Shown in pieces: positions 1 to 11,766 of a stretch of DNA of 60,376 nucleotides. The position numbers were made by a program, and so were the translations under genes. The first letter of the stretch is position 1, and every line of letters starts with the position of its first letter. The stretch is from Chloroflexota bacterium (GTDB lineage Bacteria; Chloroflexota; Dehalococcoidia; UBA2979), in assembly GCA_947472995.1 (NCBI GenBank), contig CANJBO010000009.1:1-60376 (forward strand). Reading direction: 5' to 3'. The notes beneath the pieces were generated by a model, which saw nothing but the letters and a program-made list of their open reading frames with translations, searched no databases and was not told the DNA's origin.

Positions 1-668
1 AGCTGACGGACCTGGTGCGGCGCAAGTCGTACTGCCTGATCCTCCTCGACGAGATCGAGAAGGCTCACCCGGACGTGTTCAACATGCTGCTCCAGATCTT
101 CGACGACGGGCACCTGTCCGACGCGAAGGGCCGCAAGGTCGACTTCCGGAACACGATCATCATCATGACCTCCAACGTGGGGTCGGACCTGATCCGCAAG
201 GACTCGCGTGTCGGCTTCAACACCGCCACCGACGAGGCGAAGTCGGCCGAGGACCAGTACAAGCGCATGAAGCTACGCGTCGAGGAAGAGATGAAGCGGG
301 TCTTCCGGCCCGAGTTCCTCAACCGTATCGACACGCCGGTGGTGTTCCGCGCGCTGCAGCAGGCGGACATCCGCCGCATCGTGAACCTGGAGCTGGACGA
401 CCTGCGGAACAACCTCAAGGAGAAGGGCATGACGGTCGAGGTCACGGAGGCCTTGCTCGACTACCTGGGCACCGAGGGGTTCGATGCGGTCTTCGGGGCG
501 CGACCGCTGCGCCGCGTGATCCAGAACCAGGTGGAGGACCGCCTGTCGGACGCCCTCCTCGACGGGTCGTACGAGGAAGGCGATGCCATCCGCATCGACT
601 ACGTCGACGGCGAGGTGAAGTTCGAGCGTGTCGTGGCCGCCTCCGCGGAGCCGGCGCTCGCGCCGTAG
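1..668 (+). CDS. clpC: ATP-dependent Clp protease ATP-binding subunit ClpC, 3' part (5' end outside the window)
   Basis: This is the C-terminal part of a Hsp100/Clp unfoldase, which feeds proteins to ClpP in the cytosol. The frame is open from base 3, so the gene starts upstream of the window. Visible parts belong to the second AAA+ module: Walker B (LLDEIEKAHPDVFN), sensor 1 (TSNVGS), an arginine-finger region (RPEFLNRID) and the sensor-2 motif GARPLRRVIQ. The tail after the D2 small domain is short, which fits ClpC better than ClpB. A ClpP-docking loop would lie near the D2 small domain; I could not assign it with certainty. A strong hairpin terminator follows at 694-724. ClpB remains the alternative name. 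Confidence 0.93.
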   Translation, partial: LTDLVRRKSYCLILLDEIEKAHPDVFNMLLQIFDDGHLSDAKGRKVDFRNTIIIMTSNVGSDLIRKDSRVGFNTATDEAKSAEDQYKRMKLRVEEEMKRVFRPEFLNRIDTPVVFRALQQADIRRIVNLELDDLRNNLKEKGMTVEVTEALLDYLGTEGFDAVFGARPLRRVIQNQVEDRLSDALLDGSYEEGDAIRIDYVDGEVKFERVVAASAEPALAP

Positions 669-693
669 CCTCGACGATTCGAGACACATCGAG

Positions 694-724
694 CGGCCGC
701 CCGGCGACGGGCGGCCGTTTCGTT
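694..724 (+). terminator. Intrinsic terminator of clpC
   Basis: A perfect 10-bp stem (CGGCCGCCCG at 694-703 with CGGGCGGCCG at 708-717) closes a GCGA tetraloop and is followed by TTTCGTT. It lies 25 bases after the clpC stop codon. A smaller hairpin CTCGA-CGAT-TCGAG lies between the stop and this stem. Confidence 0.85.
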
Positions 725-775
725 GCACGGCGCGGCGTGGGGTGCCCGAGGCGGACGCGCGGATAGCGGGCGGGT

Positions 776-872
776 GGGGCGGCCCAACCCCTGGCCCTCC
801 CGGCGCGGGAGGGGTTCTGAAAACATCAGATGATGTCGTGAGGAGCTGCGTCCCCTCACACTCCCGGCGGAC
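776..872 (+). repeat. Extragenic palindromic repeat, copy A (forward)
   Basis: Two modules are visible. Module 1 starts GGGGCGGCCCAACCCC and contains the hairpin CCCTCCCG-GCG-CGGGAGGG. Module 2 starts GATGTCGTGAGGAGCTGCG and contains the stem GTGAGG (838-843)/CCTCAC (854-859), followed by ACTCCCGGCGGAC. Both modules recur inverted at 13430-13520. Module 1 and a diverged module 2 recur at 59064-59144. No coding potential is seen. The repeat sits between the clpC terminator and the nudC promoter. Confidence 0.8.
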
Positions 873-889
873 GAAGCTGCGACGCAGCA

Positions 890-917
890 TTGCGCACCAC
901 GGCGCGCGCAGTACGCT
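890..917 (+). promoter_or_regulatory. Putative nudC promoter
   Basis: TTGCGC (890-895) lies 16 bases before TACGCT (912-917), about 31 bases before the nudC start. The -10 resembles others in this window of the form GCTANNCT. Prediction by eye only. Confidence 0.4.
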
Positions 918-947
918 GCGCGGACGCGAGCACGAGGCGAGGACGAC

Positions 948-1862
948 ATGACAGCAGCGAACGTGTACGGGCAGGACGGCCTCGACCGGCTGGTCGAGCG
1001 ACGACGGGACGCGACGTGGTTCGCGCAGGTGCTGACGGACGACGCGACGCGGTTCATCGTCGGGTGGCGCGAGCGGCTGCCGGTCCTCGACACCGCCGAG
1101 GGCGTCCGGCTCGCCGGCGCGGACCATCGTGCGATCGCGGGGCTCACGCTCGGCGTCCCGATCCTGCTCGGTGAGGTCGAGGGCGCGACCTACGTCGCGA
1201 TCGACGCGAGCAGGAGCGACGAGGCGGACGTGCTGGCGGCGCTGCCGGCGGGCGCGCGCCTCGCGGAGATCCGGGAGATCGGCGCGCTGCTGCCGGGCGC
1301 CGAGGCGGGCATGGCTGCCTCGCACCGCGGGGTGCTGCTCTGGCATGCGGCGTCGAGGAACTGCGGGCGCTGCGGCGCCTCGATGATCGCGGCCGACGCG
1401 GGGCACACGCTGCGCTGCACGAACGCCGACTGCGCCGCGACGCTGCACCCGCGCATCGACCCGTGCGTGATCACGCTGGTCACCGACGGCGAGCGCGTGC
1501 TCCTCGGCCGCAACGGGCGACGGCCCGGATCGATCTTCACGTGCTTCGCGGGGTTCGTGGAGCCGGGCGAGTCGCTGGAGGGCGCCGCCGCGCGCGAGGT
1601 GCACGAGGAGGTCGGGGTGCACCTCGCCTCGCTGCGCTACCACTCCTCGCAGCCGTGGCCGTTCCCCGCGCAGATCATGGTCGGCTTCCTCGCGACCGCA
1701 GCGACGACGGAGATCCACCTCGACACCGAGGAGATCGCGGAGGCGCGCTGGTTCACACGCGAAGAGCTGCGCGGGATCACGCCCGACGGCCCGGTGCAGC
1801 TGCCGCGCGGTGACTCGGTCGCGCGGCGGATGATCAGCGGCTGGATCGAGGGCGAGTCGTAG
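948..1862 (+). CDS. nudC: NAD+ diphosphatase NudC (Nudix, zinc-ribbon type)
   Basis: NudC hydrolyses NAD(H) to NMN(H) and AMP and removes NAD caps from RNA 5' ends. The 304-residue product has the family layout: a variable N-terminal domain, a four-Cys zinc ribbon (C139, C142, C157, C162), a Nudix box at about 202-224 (GFVEPGESLEGAAAREVHEE..), and the NudC-specific SQPWPFP motif at 234-240 that defines NADH specificity. The start is preceded by a GAGG-type ribosome site. The gene runs tail to tail into rodA; the last 29 bases overlap the rodA 3' end on the other strand. Confidence 0.95.
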   Translation: MTAANVYGQDGLDRLVERRRDATWFAQVLTDDATRFIVGWRERLPVLDTAEGVRLAGADHRAIAGLTLGVPILLGEVEGATYVAIDASRSDEADVLAALPAGARLAEIREIGALLPGAEAGMAASHRGVLLWHAASRNCGRCGASMIAADAGHTLRCTNADCAATLHPRIDPCVITLVTDGERVLLGRNGRRPGSIFTCFAGFVEPGESLEGAAAREVHEEVGVHLASLRYHSSQPWPFPAQIMVGFLATAATTEIHLDTEEIAEARWFTREELRGITPDGPVQLPRGDSVARRMISGWIEGES

Positions 1863-2973
1863 CGACCAGCGGGCGCATCGACGAGCGGTGCGCGGCGATC
1901 GACTCGATGATGCCGACCGCGGTGAACACCGCCACGAGCGCCGAACCGCCGGTCGAGACGAACGGCAACGGGATGCCGGTCGCGGGGAACAGCCGCATGT
2001 TCACGGCGATGTGCAGGAACGCCTGCGCCACGATCGCCGTCGTCAGGCCCACGGCTAGCACGCGACCGAACTCGTCGGGCGCGCCGACCGCCGCGCGATA
2101 GCCGCGCCACGCGATCACCGCGAAGAGCGCGATCACCGCGACCGTGATCACCGCGCCGCCGAACTCCCCGAGCTGCGCGAACGCGAAGTCCGAGGACCTC
2201 GGCGCGACGCCGGAGAGCGCGGACGGCGCGCCGTTGAAGCCGCGCCCGGTCGCACCGCCGGCGCTGAACGCGACCTCGATCTGCCGCAGCGTGAACCCGC
2301 TGCCGAGCGGATCGCGCGCGGGGTCGAGGAACACGGCAAGCCGCTCGCGCTGGTAGTCCGGGATCGCGACCGCGAGGGCGAGCGGGAACATCGACAGGCC
2401 GAGCGCGGTGAGCCCGCCGAGGTAGCGCCACGACACGCCCCATGCGAGCGCGGCGGCGAACCACGTCAGCCCGATCACGATCGCGGTGCCCAGGTCGGGC
2501 TCGACGACGATCAACGCCGCGGTGAACGCGAACAGCGCGAGCAGCACTGTCGCGGCGCGCCCGGTCGCGGCACGCTCGGCCGCGAACGCCGCGCCGGCGA
2601 TGCACACCGCGATCTTCGCGAACTCGGACGGCTGCACGGTGATGCCGCCGCCGAGGCTGATCCAGCGCCGCGCGCCGTACTGGTGCGATCCCAGCACGAA
2701 CACCAGCAGCAGCCCGATCGTCGCGACCACGAAGAGGTGCGGCGCGAGCGTGCGCAGCACGCGGTAGTCCGTCTTCGACGCGACGCCGAGGGCGACGAGG
2801 CCGAGCGCGATGTAGACCGCCTGCCGCACGAACTCGCCGCTGATCGCGCGGCGTGCCTCCTCCATCGCGATCGCGTGGCCGATCAGCAGGCCGCCCGTCG
2901 CGAGCAGGCAGGCCGCGATGACGAGGACGGCGTCCGGCACGATCGCGGACCGGATGCGCGCCATCGCGGTCAT
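1834..2973 (-). CDS. rodA: Peptidoglycan glycosyltransferase RodA (SEDS family)
   Basis: RodA is the membrane peptidoglycan polymerase of the elongasome and works with PBP2. The 379-residue product is strongly hydrophobic, with about ten membrane segments and SEDS motifs such as VVEPDLGTA and the C-terminal GIPLPFVSTGGSA. The start was set at the ATG (2971-2973) that overlaps the mrdA stop as ATGA, giving MTAMARIRS. The open frame extends further upstream, but that part lies inside mrdA. It is the last gene of the mre-mrd operon. The stop lies within the convergent nudC. FtsW is less likely given the operon. Confidence 0.95.
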   Translation of the reverse strand: MTAMARIRSAIVPDAVLVIAACLLATGGLLIGHAIAMEEARRAISGEFVRQAVYIALGLVALGVASKTDYRVLRTLAPHLFVVATIGLLLVFVLGSHQYGARRWISLGGGITVQPSEFAKIAVCIAGAAFAAERAATGRAATVLLALFAFTAALIVVEPDLGTAIVIGLTWFAAALAWGVSWRYLGGLTALGLSMFPLALAVAIPDYQRERLAVFLDPARDPLGSGFTLRQIEVAFSAGGATGRGFNGAPSALSGVAPRSSDFAFAQLGEFGGAVITVAVIALFAVIAWRGYRAAVGAPDEFGRVLAVGLTTAIVAQAFLHIAVNMRLFPATGIPLPFVSTGGSALVAVFTAVGIIESIAAHRSSMRPLVATTRPRSSR

Positions 2974-4877
2974 CGCGCGACCCTCGACGATCCGGCGGCG
3001 GGCTGTGCGAAGTACGCCTCGAGGATCTCCTTCGCGACGGGGCCGGCGAAGGTCTGCCCGACGCCGTACTCGAGGTACACGGCGACGGCGATCTGCGGGT
3101 TGTCGTACGGCGCGAAGCCGACGTACCAGCCGTGCGTGTCGTACACGCCGTCCGGGTACGGCACGCCGAACTCGGCGGTGCCGGTCTTGCCGCCGATGCG
3201 CACGCCGTTCGGCACGCCGGTCGCCGCGGTGCCATCGGCGTCGCCCGCGGCGGCGCCCATGCCCGCGCGCACGGTCGCGAGGTGCTCCGCGCTCGCCGGG
3301 ATGCGGCTGGTGATGCGCGGCGTTGTGGGCGTGAACGCGCCGTGGCGCTCGACGCCGCGCACGACGCGGGGCGTCGGCACCTCGCCCCGGTTCGCGATGC
3401 CCGCGGTGAGCGCGGCCATCTGCATCACCGAGGTGGTGAGGTAGCCCTGCCCGATGCCAAACGTGTACGTGTCGCCCAGCAGCCAGTCCTCGCCGATCGC
3501 GCGCTGCTTCCACGCGCTGTCCGGCACGAGCCCGGCCGCCTCGCCCGGGAGGTCGAGGCCCGTCGGCTTGCCGAGGCCGCCCGCGCGTGCCCACTGCGCG
3601 AGGCGGTCCGCGCCGAGGCCCTTCATCGTCTCGCGGCCGTTCTCCCAGAGGCCGCCGGCGACCTCGTAGAAATAGACGTCGGACGAGCGCGCCAGCGCGC
3701 GGTTCAGGTCGACGCTGCCGTGGAACGCCCAGTCGCCGAAGGTGTACGTGACGTTCGGGTCATACTGGCTGCGCACGACGAGCGCGCCGCCCGCGAAGAT
3801 GCGCGTCTGCGGCGTGACGATGCGGTCTTCCAGCGCGCCCAGGGCGACGAGCGGCTTGAAGATCGAGCCGGGCGCGTGCACCTCCATGTACGTGCGGTCC
3901 ACCATCGGGCGCGCGGGGTCCGTGAACAGCGCTGACACCGCCTCGGGCGTGCCGCGCTCGAACACGTTCGCGTCGTACGAGGGGTTCGACACCATCGCGA
4001 GCACCTCGCCGGTGTGCACGTCGAGGACGACGGCCGCGCCGGCGGGGATCGTCGGCGGGCGCGGGGCGCTCGAGGGGCGCAGGATCGACAGGCCCTGCTT
4101 GATGCCGCGCGCCACGGCCGCCTCGGTCGCGCGCTGGAGGCGCAGGTCGATCGACAGCACGAGGTTGCCGCCCGGTGTCGGCGGATCGGCGCCCAGCTCG
4201 CCCAGCTCGCGCCCCCGCGGATCGCTGAGCACGAGACGACGCCCGTCAAGGCCACGCAGCTGCGACTCGTACTGCGTCTCGACTCCGGCGAGACCGATGC
4301 GCGAGGTGAGCGCATAGCCCTGCGTGACCAGCGCCTCCGCGCGCTCCGAGGGCAGCGCACCGACGTAACCGAGCACGGGCGCCAGCGCGCCGGTCGGCTC
4401 GTACAGCCTCGACGGGGCGGTCTCGACGCGCGTGCCGGGGACACCGGCGAGTGCGGCGCGCACCATGATCGCGTCGTCCCCGGTCAGTCCGTCGCGCAGC
4501 AGCACCGGCGCAAACGGATCGATCAGCGCGAGGCCGGTCGTCGCGGCGTGCTCGATGTCGCTGTACGCGATGCGGAGCGCCTGCGCGATCTGCAGCAGCG
4601 CCTCGCGTCGCGGTGCGGCGTCCTGCGGCAGATCGCCGGGGATCAGCGCCGCACGATACGCGGGCACGTTCCGCGCGAGGACCACGCCGTTGCGGTCCGT
4701 GATCAGGCCGCGGGGCGCCTCGACGGCGACGACGCGCGGGATGCCGCCGTTCGCGCCGAGCGGCACCACGGGGTCGAGCACCTGCAGTCGCAGCACCTGC
4801 GCGATCAGCACGAGACCGAGCGCGGCCACCGCCATGCCGAGGATGCGCACCCGCATGCCGCTCGTCTCCGGCGTCAT
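2970..4877 (-). CDS. mrdA: Penicillin-binding protein 2 (elongasome transpeptidase)
   Basis: This class B PBP cross-links peptidoglycan during elongation, paired with RodA. The 635-residue product has an N-terminal membrane anchor at about 8-30, a dimerisation (pedestal) domain and a transpeptidase domain with the three active-site motifs: SxxK (SIFK, S338-K341), SxN-type SSD at 398-400, and KTG(TAEFG) from 564. SSD in place of SxN is common in PBP2. The chosen start overlaps the mreD stop (TCAT on the plus strand, 4874-4877). The stop overlaps rodA by four bases, so translation is probably coupled through the operon. Confidence 0.95.
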   Translation of the reverse strand: MTPETSGMRVRILGMAVAALGLVLIAQVLRLQVLDPVVPLGANGGIPRVVAVEAPRGLITDRNGVVLARNVPAYRAALIPGDLPQDAAPRREALLQIAQALRIAYSDIEHAATTGLALIDPFAPVLLRDGLTGDDAIMVRAALAGVPGTRVETAPSRLYEPTGALAPVLGYVGALPSERAEALVTQGYALTSRIGLAGVETQYESQLRGLDGRRLVLSDPRGRELGELGADPPTPGGNLVLSIDLRLQRATEAAVARGIKQGLSILRPSSAPRPPTIPAGAAVVLDVHTGEVLAMVSNPSYDANVFERGTPEAVSALFTDPARPMVDRTYMEVHAPGSIFKPLVALGALEDRIVTPQTRIFAGGALVVRSQYDPNVTYTFGDWAFHGSVDLNRALARSSDVYFYEVAGGLWENGRETMKGLGADRLAQWARAGGLGKPTGLDLPGEAAGLVPDSAWKQRAIGEDWLLGDTYTFGIGQGYLTTSVMQMAALTAGIANRGEVPTPRVVRGVERHGAFTPTTPRITSRIPASAEHLATVRAGMGAAAGDADGTAATGVPNGVRIGGKTGTAEFGVPYPDGVYDTHGWYVGFAPYDNPQIAVAVYLEYGVGQTFAGPVAKEILEAYFAQPAAGSSRVAR

Positions 4878-5389
4878 GCGAACAGCCCGCCGCTGCTCGT
4901 GCGAAAGCGCCACAGCGCCGCCGCGCACATCGTCGCCAGCAGCGCCGTCGAGATCGCCGCGAAGACGAGCGCAGGCGCGGCGCGCAGCAGATCGCTCGAG
5001 GCACCCTCGAACTGCGCGAGGAGCGCGACATAACCGAGTGCGCCGAGCGCACCGCTCGCGGCAGCCAGCGCGAGCCGGCGGGGCGCCGTGCCCTCACCGC
5101 GCCGCTCGCGGGCGCGCAGGACGCTCGCGACGAGGAGCGCGGGCAGCAGCGCGAGCACGAACACGCCGACGCGCGCCTCGGACAGCGCGCCCAGCACGCC
5201 CGCGGCGGCGAGGGGGACCGGCCACGCCTCGCGCGGGCGTCGCGTTGCCGCCCAGCCCGCGAGCAGTGCCACCGGCAGCACCGGGCTCGCCAGCGGCTCC
5301 AGGAACGCGCCCGGCAGCACGCCGACCTGGAGCACGGCCGCGACGACGGCGAGCACGACGAGCAGCGGCGCGGTCGCCGAGGGGGTCAC
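4874..5389 (-). CDS. mreD: Rod shape-determining protein MreD
   Basis: A 171-residue, almost wholly hydrophobic protein with about five membrane segments, encoded exactly between mreC and mrdA. MreD sequences diverge strongly, so the call depends on position, size and topology more than on motifs. The GTG start overlaps the mreC stop (GTGA), and the stop overlaps the mrdA ATG. MreD is a membrane member of the elongasome linking MreC and the PBP2-RodA synthase. Confidence 0.85.
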   Translation of the reverse strand: MTPSATAPLLVVLAVVAAVLQVGVLPGAFLEPLASPVLPVALLAGWAATRRPREAWPVPLAAAGVLGALSEARVGVFVLALLPALLVASVLRARERRGEGTAPRRLALAAASGALGALGYVALLAQFEGASSDLLRAAPALVFAAISTALLATMCAAALWRFRTSSGGLFA

Positions 5390-6240
5390 GGCGCGCCCGT
5401 GGCGCCGGGGCGCGGCTCGGAGAGCGGCAGGGTCGCGCCGGGGGTGAAGCTCGTCATCACCAGCACGGCCTCGAGGCGGGCGAGGTCGGCGAGCGGCTCC
5501 ACCTCGATGGTCTCGTGAAGGTCCTGCGGGGCGGAATGGACGCGCGTCACCTTGCCCGCGAGCAGCCCGGGCGGCAGCAGCCCGCCGAGCGCCGAGGTCA
5601 GCACGACGTCGCCCGCCGCGACGGCCGCGCCGTGCGGGACGAAGTCGAGGCGCAGCCCGCTGCCGGTGCCCGCCAGCGCGGCGGGCGTCCTGGACGATTG
5701 GATCGTGCCGGAGATGGCGGAATCGCGGTCGGTGAGCAGGCGGATGCGCGCGTGGTCCTCGTCGACGTGCCAGACGACGCCGACCAGCGTCGCGCCGGCG
5801 CCCAGCACCGGCTGGCCGGCGCGCACGCCGTGTCGCGTGCCGCGATCGACGAGCAGCAGGTGACGGCCGGGCGCCGGGTCGCGCGCGAGCACCGAGGCGG
5901 TCACGAACTGTCCCGGCCGGTCGCCCACCGCAGCGACGAGGGCCGCCGCCTGCTGCGCGCTCGTGCGCTCCTCACGCAGCGCGGCGAGGTCCGCCTCGCT
6001 GCGGGTCAGCACGCGGCGCAGCTCGGCGTTCTCGGCGGCGAGGCGCTCGAGCTGGCCGGCGTTGAGCAGGACGTCGGTGACGGGCCGGACGGCGGAGCGG
6101 AGCGAGGCGGCAACCGGGGCGACCACGCTGCTCACGGCCTCCTCGACGCGCCCGGCCTGCGGGAGCGGCGACAGCGCGAGCAGCACCACCGCGCCGAGCG
6201 CGAGTGCGGAGAGCCAGGCGAGCTGCCGGACGATGACCAC
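5386..6240 (-). CDS. mreC: Cell shape-determining protein MreC
   Basis: A 284-residue bitopic protein with a membrane anchor at about 6-25, a coiled coil at about 60-95 (LERLAAENAELRRVLTRSEADL), then the beta-rich MreC core with the typical GxxxGV..GQPVLG and DRDSAISGTI segments. MreC activates PBP2. A 210-base gap separates it from mreB, which is larger than the other junctions of the operon; two hairpins in that gap may modulate readthrough. Confidence 0.93.
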   Translation of the reverse strand: MVIVRQLAWLSALALGAVVLLALSPLPQAGRVEEAVSSVVAPVAASLRSAVRPVTDVLLNAGQLERLAAENAELRRVLTRSEADLAALREERTSAQQAAALVAAVGDRPGQFVTASVLARDPAPGRHLLLVDRGTRHGVRAGQPVLGAGATLVGVVWHVDEDHARIRLLTDRDSAISGTIQSSRTPAALAGTGSGLRLDFVPHGAAVAAGDVVLTSALGGLLPPGLLAGKVTRVHSAPQDLHETIEVEPLADLARLEAVLVMTSFTPGATLPLSEPRPGATGAP

Positions 6241-6370
6241 GCGCCCGCCTCCACGTCACGATCCACCGCGCCTCGATGGGGCGGCGGACTCGGCTCGGCC
6301 GGTGCTGTCACCGGCGGGTGGGGAGGGGAGTCCGACGCGACCGCTGGCCCGGCCGCGTCGGTGTTGCTCA

Positions 6371-6419
6371 CCTCGATGAATCGAGGCGAGCGTTCTGTCT
6401 GGCTGCCACGACGGCAGCC
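6371..6419. other. Two adjacent hairpins between mreB and mreC
   Basis: CCTCGA-TGAA-TCGAGG (6371-6386) is a perfect 6-bp stem with a four-base loop. GGCTGCC-ACGAC-GGCAGCC (6401-6419) is a perfect 7-bp stem. Neither is followed by a T run, so they may be RNA-stability or attenuation elements rather than a full terminator. Confidence 0.5.
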
Positions 6420-6423
6420 GAGT

Positions 6424-6460
6424 GCCGCTACCGCGGCAAGCTGTTCGCCGCTACCGCGGC
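6424..6460. repeat. 14-bp direct repeat across the mreB stop codon
   Basis: GCCGCTACCGCGGC occurs at 6424-6437 and again at 6447-6460. The second copy includes the mreB stop codon (6451-6453). Each copy carries the short palindrome CCGCGG. Function unknown; a slippage duplication is the simplest explanation. Confidence 0.6.
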
Positions 6461-7512
6461 GCGCGCCGGCTGGTCACGGCGGCCTGCACCTTCTGCAGGG
6501 TCTCGGCTTCCTCGAGGGCTTCGGCGCAGCCGCGCACTACGGTGCGCAGCGGGTCCTCGGTCACGTACACGGGGAAGCGCGTCTCGGTGGCGACACGACG
6601 GTCGAGGCCGCGCAGCAGCGAGCCGCCGCCGGTCATCGCGATGCCGCGCATCATCAGGTCGGCGACCAGCTCGGGCGGCGTCGTCTCGATCGTCGCGCGC
6701 ACGGCGCGCACGATCTCGTTCGTCACGCCGGAGAGCGCATCGCGCAGCTCGACGGTCGAGAGGTCGATCGTCTTCGGCAGCCCGGTCGCGAGGTCGCGCC
6801 CGCGCAGGTCCACGGTCCACTCCTCGTCGAGGGGGAACGCGGAGCCGGCGGCGATCTTGATCTGCTCGGCGGTGCGCTCGCCGATCAGCGTGTTATGCAC
6901 CTGCCGCGCGTAGTCGATGATCGCCTGGTCCATCGCGTCACCCGCCGCGCGCACCGACTGCGATCGCACGATGCCGCCGAGGGCGATCACCGCGACCTCC
7001 GTGGTGCCTCCGCCGATGTCGACGCACATCGATCCGGCCGCGTCCATCACCGGCAGTCCCGATCCGATCGCGGCGGCCATCGGCTCCTCGATGAGGAACG
7101 CGGAGCGCGCGCCGGCGCCCATCGCTGCATCGTGCACCGCGCGCTTCTCGACCTCGGTCGCCCCGGAGGGGATGCCGACGACGACGCGCGGTTTCGGGAT
7201 GCCGAGGCCGAAGCGCTCGTTCACGGAGCGGATGAAGTACTGGAGCATCTTCTCGGTCGTGGCGAAGTCGGAGATGACGCCATCGCGCAGCGGCCGCACC
7301 GCGACGATTGTCGAGGGCGTGCGACCGACCATGCGCTTCGCATCCGCGCCGATCGCGAGGACGCGCTTCGACACGCGGTCGATGGCCACGACCGACGGCT
7401 CGTCGATGACGATGCCGCGGCCACGCACGCTCACCAGCGTGTTGGCGGTACCAAGGTCGATGCCGATGTCGTGGGAGAACATTCCCAGGAACGACGAAAG
7501 CGGATTGATCAC
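6451..7512 (-). CDS. mreB: Rod shape-determining actin homologue MreB
   Basis: MreB forms membrane-bound filaments that steer elongasome movement. The 353-residue product has the actin-fold nucleotide motifs: GIDLGTANTLVSV near the N-terminus, VDIGGGTTEVAVI in the middle and MTGGGSLLRGLDRRV near the C-terminus. The GTG start at 7510-7512 gives an N-terminus (VINPLSSFLGMFSHD) that aligns with E. coli MLKKFRGMFSND. The longer open frame upstream has no family similarity. It is the first gene of the mreBCD-mrdA-rodA operon, behind a promoter at 7577-7606. Confidence 0.95.
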   Translation of the reverse strand: MINPLSSFLGMFSHDIGIDLGTANTLVSVRGRGIVIDEPSVVAIDRVSKRVLAIGADAKRMVGRTPSTIVAVRPLRDGVISDFATTEKMLQYFIRSVNERFGLGIPKPRVVVGIPSGATEVEKRAVHDAAMGAGARSAFLIEEPMAAAIGSGLPVMDAAGSMCVDIGGGTTEVAVIALGGIVRSQSVRAAGDAMDQAIIDYARQVHNTLIGERTAEQIKIAAGSAFPLDEEWTVDLRGRDLATGLPKTIDLSTVELRDALSGVTNEIVRAVRATIETTPPELVADLMMRGIAMTGGGSLLRGLDRRVATETRFPVYVTEDPLRTVVRGCAEALEEAETLQKVQAAVTSRRAPR

Positions 7513-7576
7513 AGGTTCACGGGCCCTATTGGGGAGAGGGCGGCGGTGTGTCGTGCCTGGGGAGCTCGACTCGGGG

Positions 7577-7606
7577 AGTCTAGCAGTGCCGCGTCTCGCA
7601 CGGCAA
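7577..7606 (-). promoter_or_regulatory. Putative promoter of the mre operon
   Basis: On the minus strand TTGCCG (7601-7606) lies 18 bases before TAGACT (7577-7582), which is preceded by an extended -10 TGC. The first gene, mreB, starts about 65 bases downstream. Prediction by eye. Confidence 0.5.
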
Positions 7607-7668
7607 TCCGAATCTCTGGCTAATCGACACATCGGATCGTCGGTGGATGTGTCCTGCACGGTCGTAGC

Positions 7669-8796
7669 CTAGATACCGGTCGCGTTTCCGATCACCGAGC
7701 CAATCACGAACGTCAGCACGGCAGCCAGCAGGCCCAGCACGAGCTGCCTCGTGCCGCCGAAGAGCATGCTGCGCCCCGTCAGCAGGGTGATCCCCGCACC
7801 GACGAGGAACAGCGCCCCGGCCGAGAACAGGGCGCTGGCGGCGATCGCGACGGGGCCGGCACCGAAGAGGAACGGGATCACGGGCACGATCGCCCCGGCC
7901 GAGAACAGCACGAACGACACGATCGCCGCGACCCACGGTGAGCCGAGCTCCTCCGGCACGATGTCGAGCTCCTCGCGCGCCAGGGTCGCGAGCGCGCGCT
8001 CGGGGTCCGCGATGATCACGCTCGCCAGCCGCTCGGCGTCGGCGCGCGGCAGGCCCTTCGCCTGGTAGATCAGCGCGAGTTCCTCCTCCTCGGCCGCGGG
8101 GTCGAGGCGCAGCTCCTCGCGCTCGGCCTCGATCTGCGCCTCGGCAGCCTCGCGTGACGACGTCACGGAGATCCACTCGCCGAGCGCCATCGACGAAGCA
8201 CCGGCGAGCAGCCCGGCGAAGCCCGCGAGGAGGATCGCGCCCTGTCCGGGTGCCGCGCCGGCGAAGCCCGCGATCAGCGCGAGGTTCGACACGAGGCCGT
8301 CGTTCGCGCCCAGCACCGCCGCGCGCAGCGCGTTGCCGCCGCCGAGCGCGCGGTGTCGCGCCTCGACGCGGCCGATGATCGATCCGCGCACGCCGGCGCG
8401 CTGCTTCGAGATCGCATCGAAGATGCGCGCGTGCGCCGCCTCGTCGGCGGGGAGGTTCGCGCCCTCGGCGATCAGGTCGCCGGCGTACATGTCGGTCGCG
8501 TCGCCCTCGAACGCCTTGATCGCGGGCAGCACGAGGTCGGTGCCGCCCTTGCGCGCGAGCCACATCAGCAGCCGCGCGCGCCTCGAGGGGCGGTGCGTGG
8601 CGTCGTCCGCGCCGGCGTCGCGGAGCTGCTGCTGCCACAGGCGCAGGTGCCGCGTCTCGGTCTCAGCGAGGCGGCGGTAGACGTCGCGCAGCTGCGGCTC
8701 GCCCTCGATCTCCGCGAGCTGCTGGTAGATGTAGAGGCCGTCCACCTCCTCATCGAGGTAGCGGCGGTAACGCTGGACGTCGGACACGGGCGCCAT
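7669..8796 (-). CDS. Ferritin-like domain fused to VIT1/CCC1 iron/manganese transporter (MbfA-like)
   Basis: The 375-residue product joins an N-terminal rubrerythrin/ferritin-like helical domain (about 1-140) to a C-terminal membrane domain of the VIT1/CCC1 family (about 155-375). The first half carries diiron-type residues (EIEG, ETETRH and later DEAAH). The second has the family start LGANDGLVSNLALIAGFAGA and five or so membrane segments. Known fusions of this type (MbfA, the erythrin-VIT family) export iron and guard against iron-driven oxidative stress. It is downstream of ligA with a 112-base gap and probably has its own promoter. Substrate is inferred. Confidence 0.88.
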   Translation of the reverse strand: MAPVSDVQRYRRYLDEEVDGLYIYQQLAEIEGEPQLRDVYRRLAETETRHLRLWQQQLRDAGADDATHRPSRRARLLMWLARKGGTDLVLPAIKAFEGDATDMYAGDLIAEGANLPADEAAHARIFDAISKQRAGVRGSIIGRVEARHRALGGGNALRAAVLGANDGLVSNLALIAGFAGAAPGQGAILLAGFAGLLAGASSMALGEWISVTSSREAAEAQIEAEREELRLDPAAEEEELALIYQAKGLPRADAERLASVIIADPERALATLAREELDIVPEELGSPWVAAIVSFVLFSAGAIVPVIPFLFGAGPVAIAASALFSAGALFLVGAGITLLTGRSMLFGGTRQLVLGLLAAVLTFVIGSVIGNATGI

Positions 8797-8908
8797 GCGG
8801 TGCTCCTCGACGCTCTGCCGAGCGAACGCGGTCGAGGTCGCATCGTATCGCGCGCAACGGGGCTTCTGCAGGCGCGATGGGGGTGCTTCGCGCGCGACGA
8901 CGAGGCCG

Positions 8909-11762
<2,854 letters not shown>

Positions 11763-11766
11763 ACCG

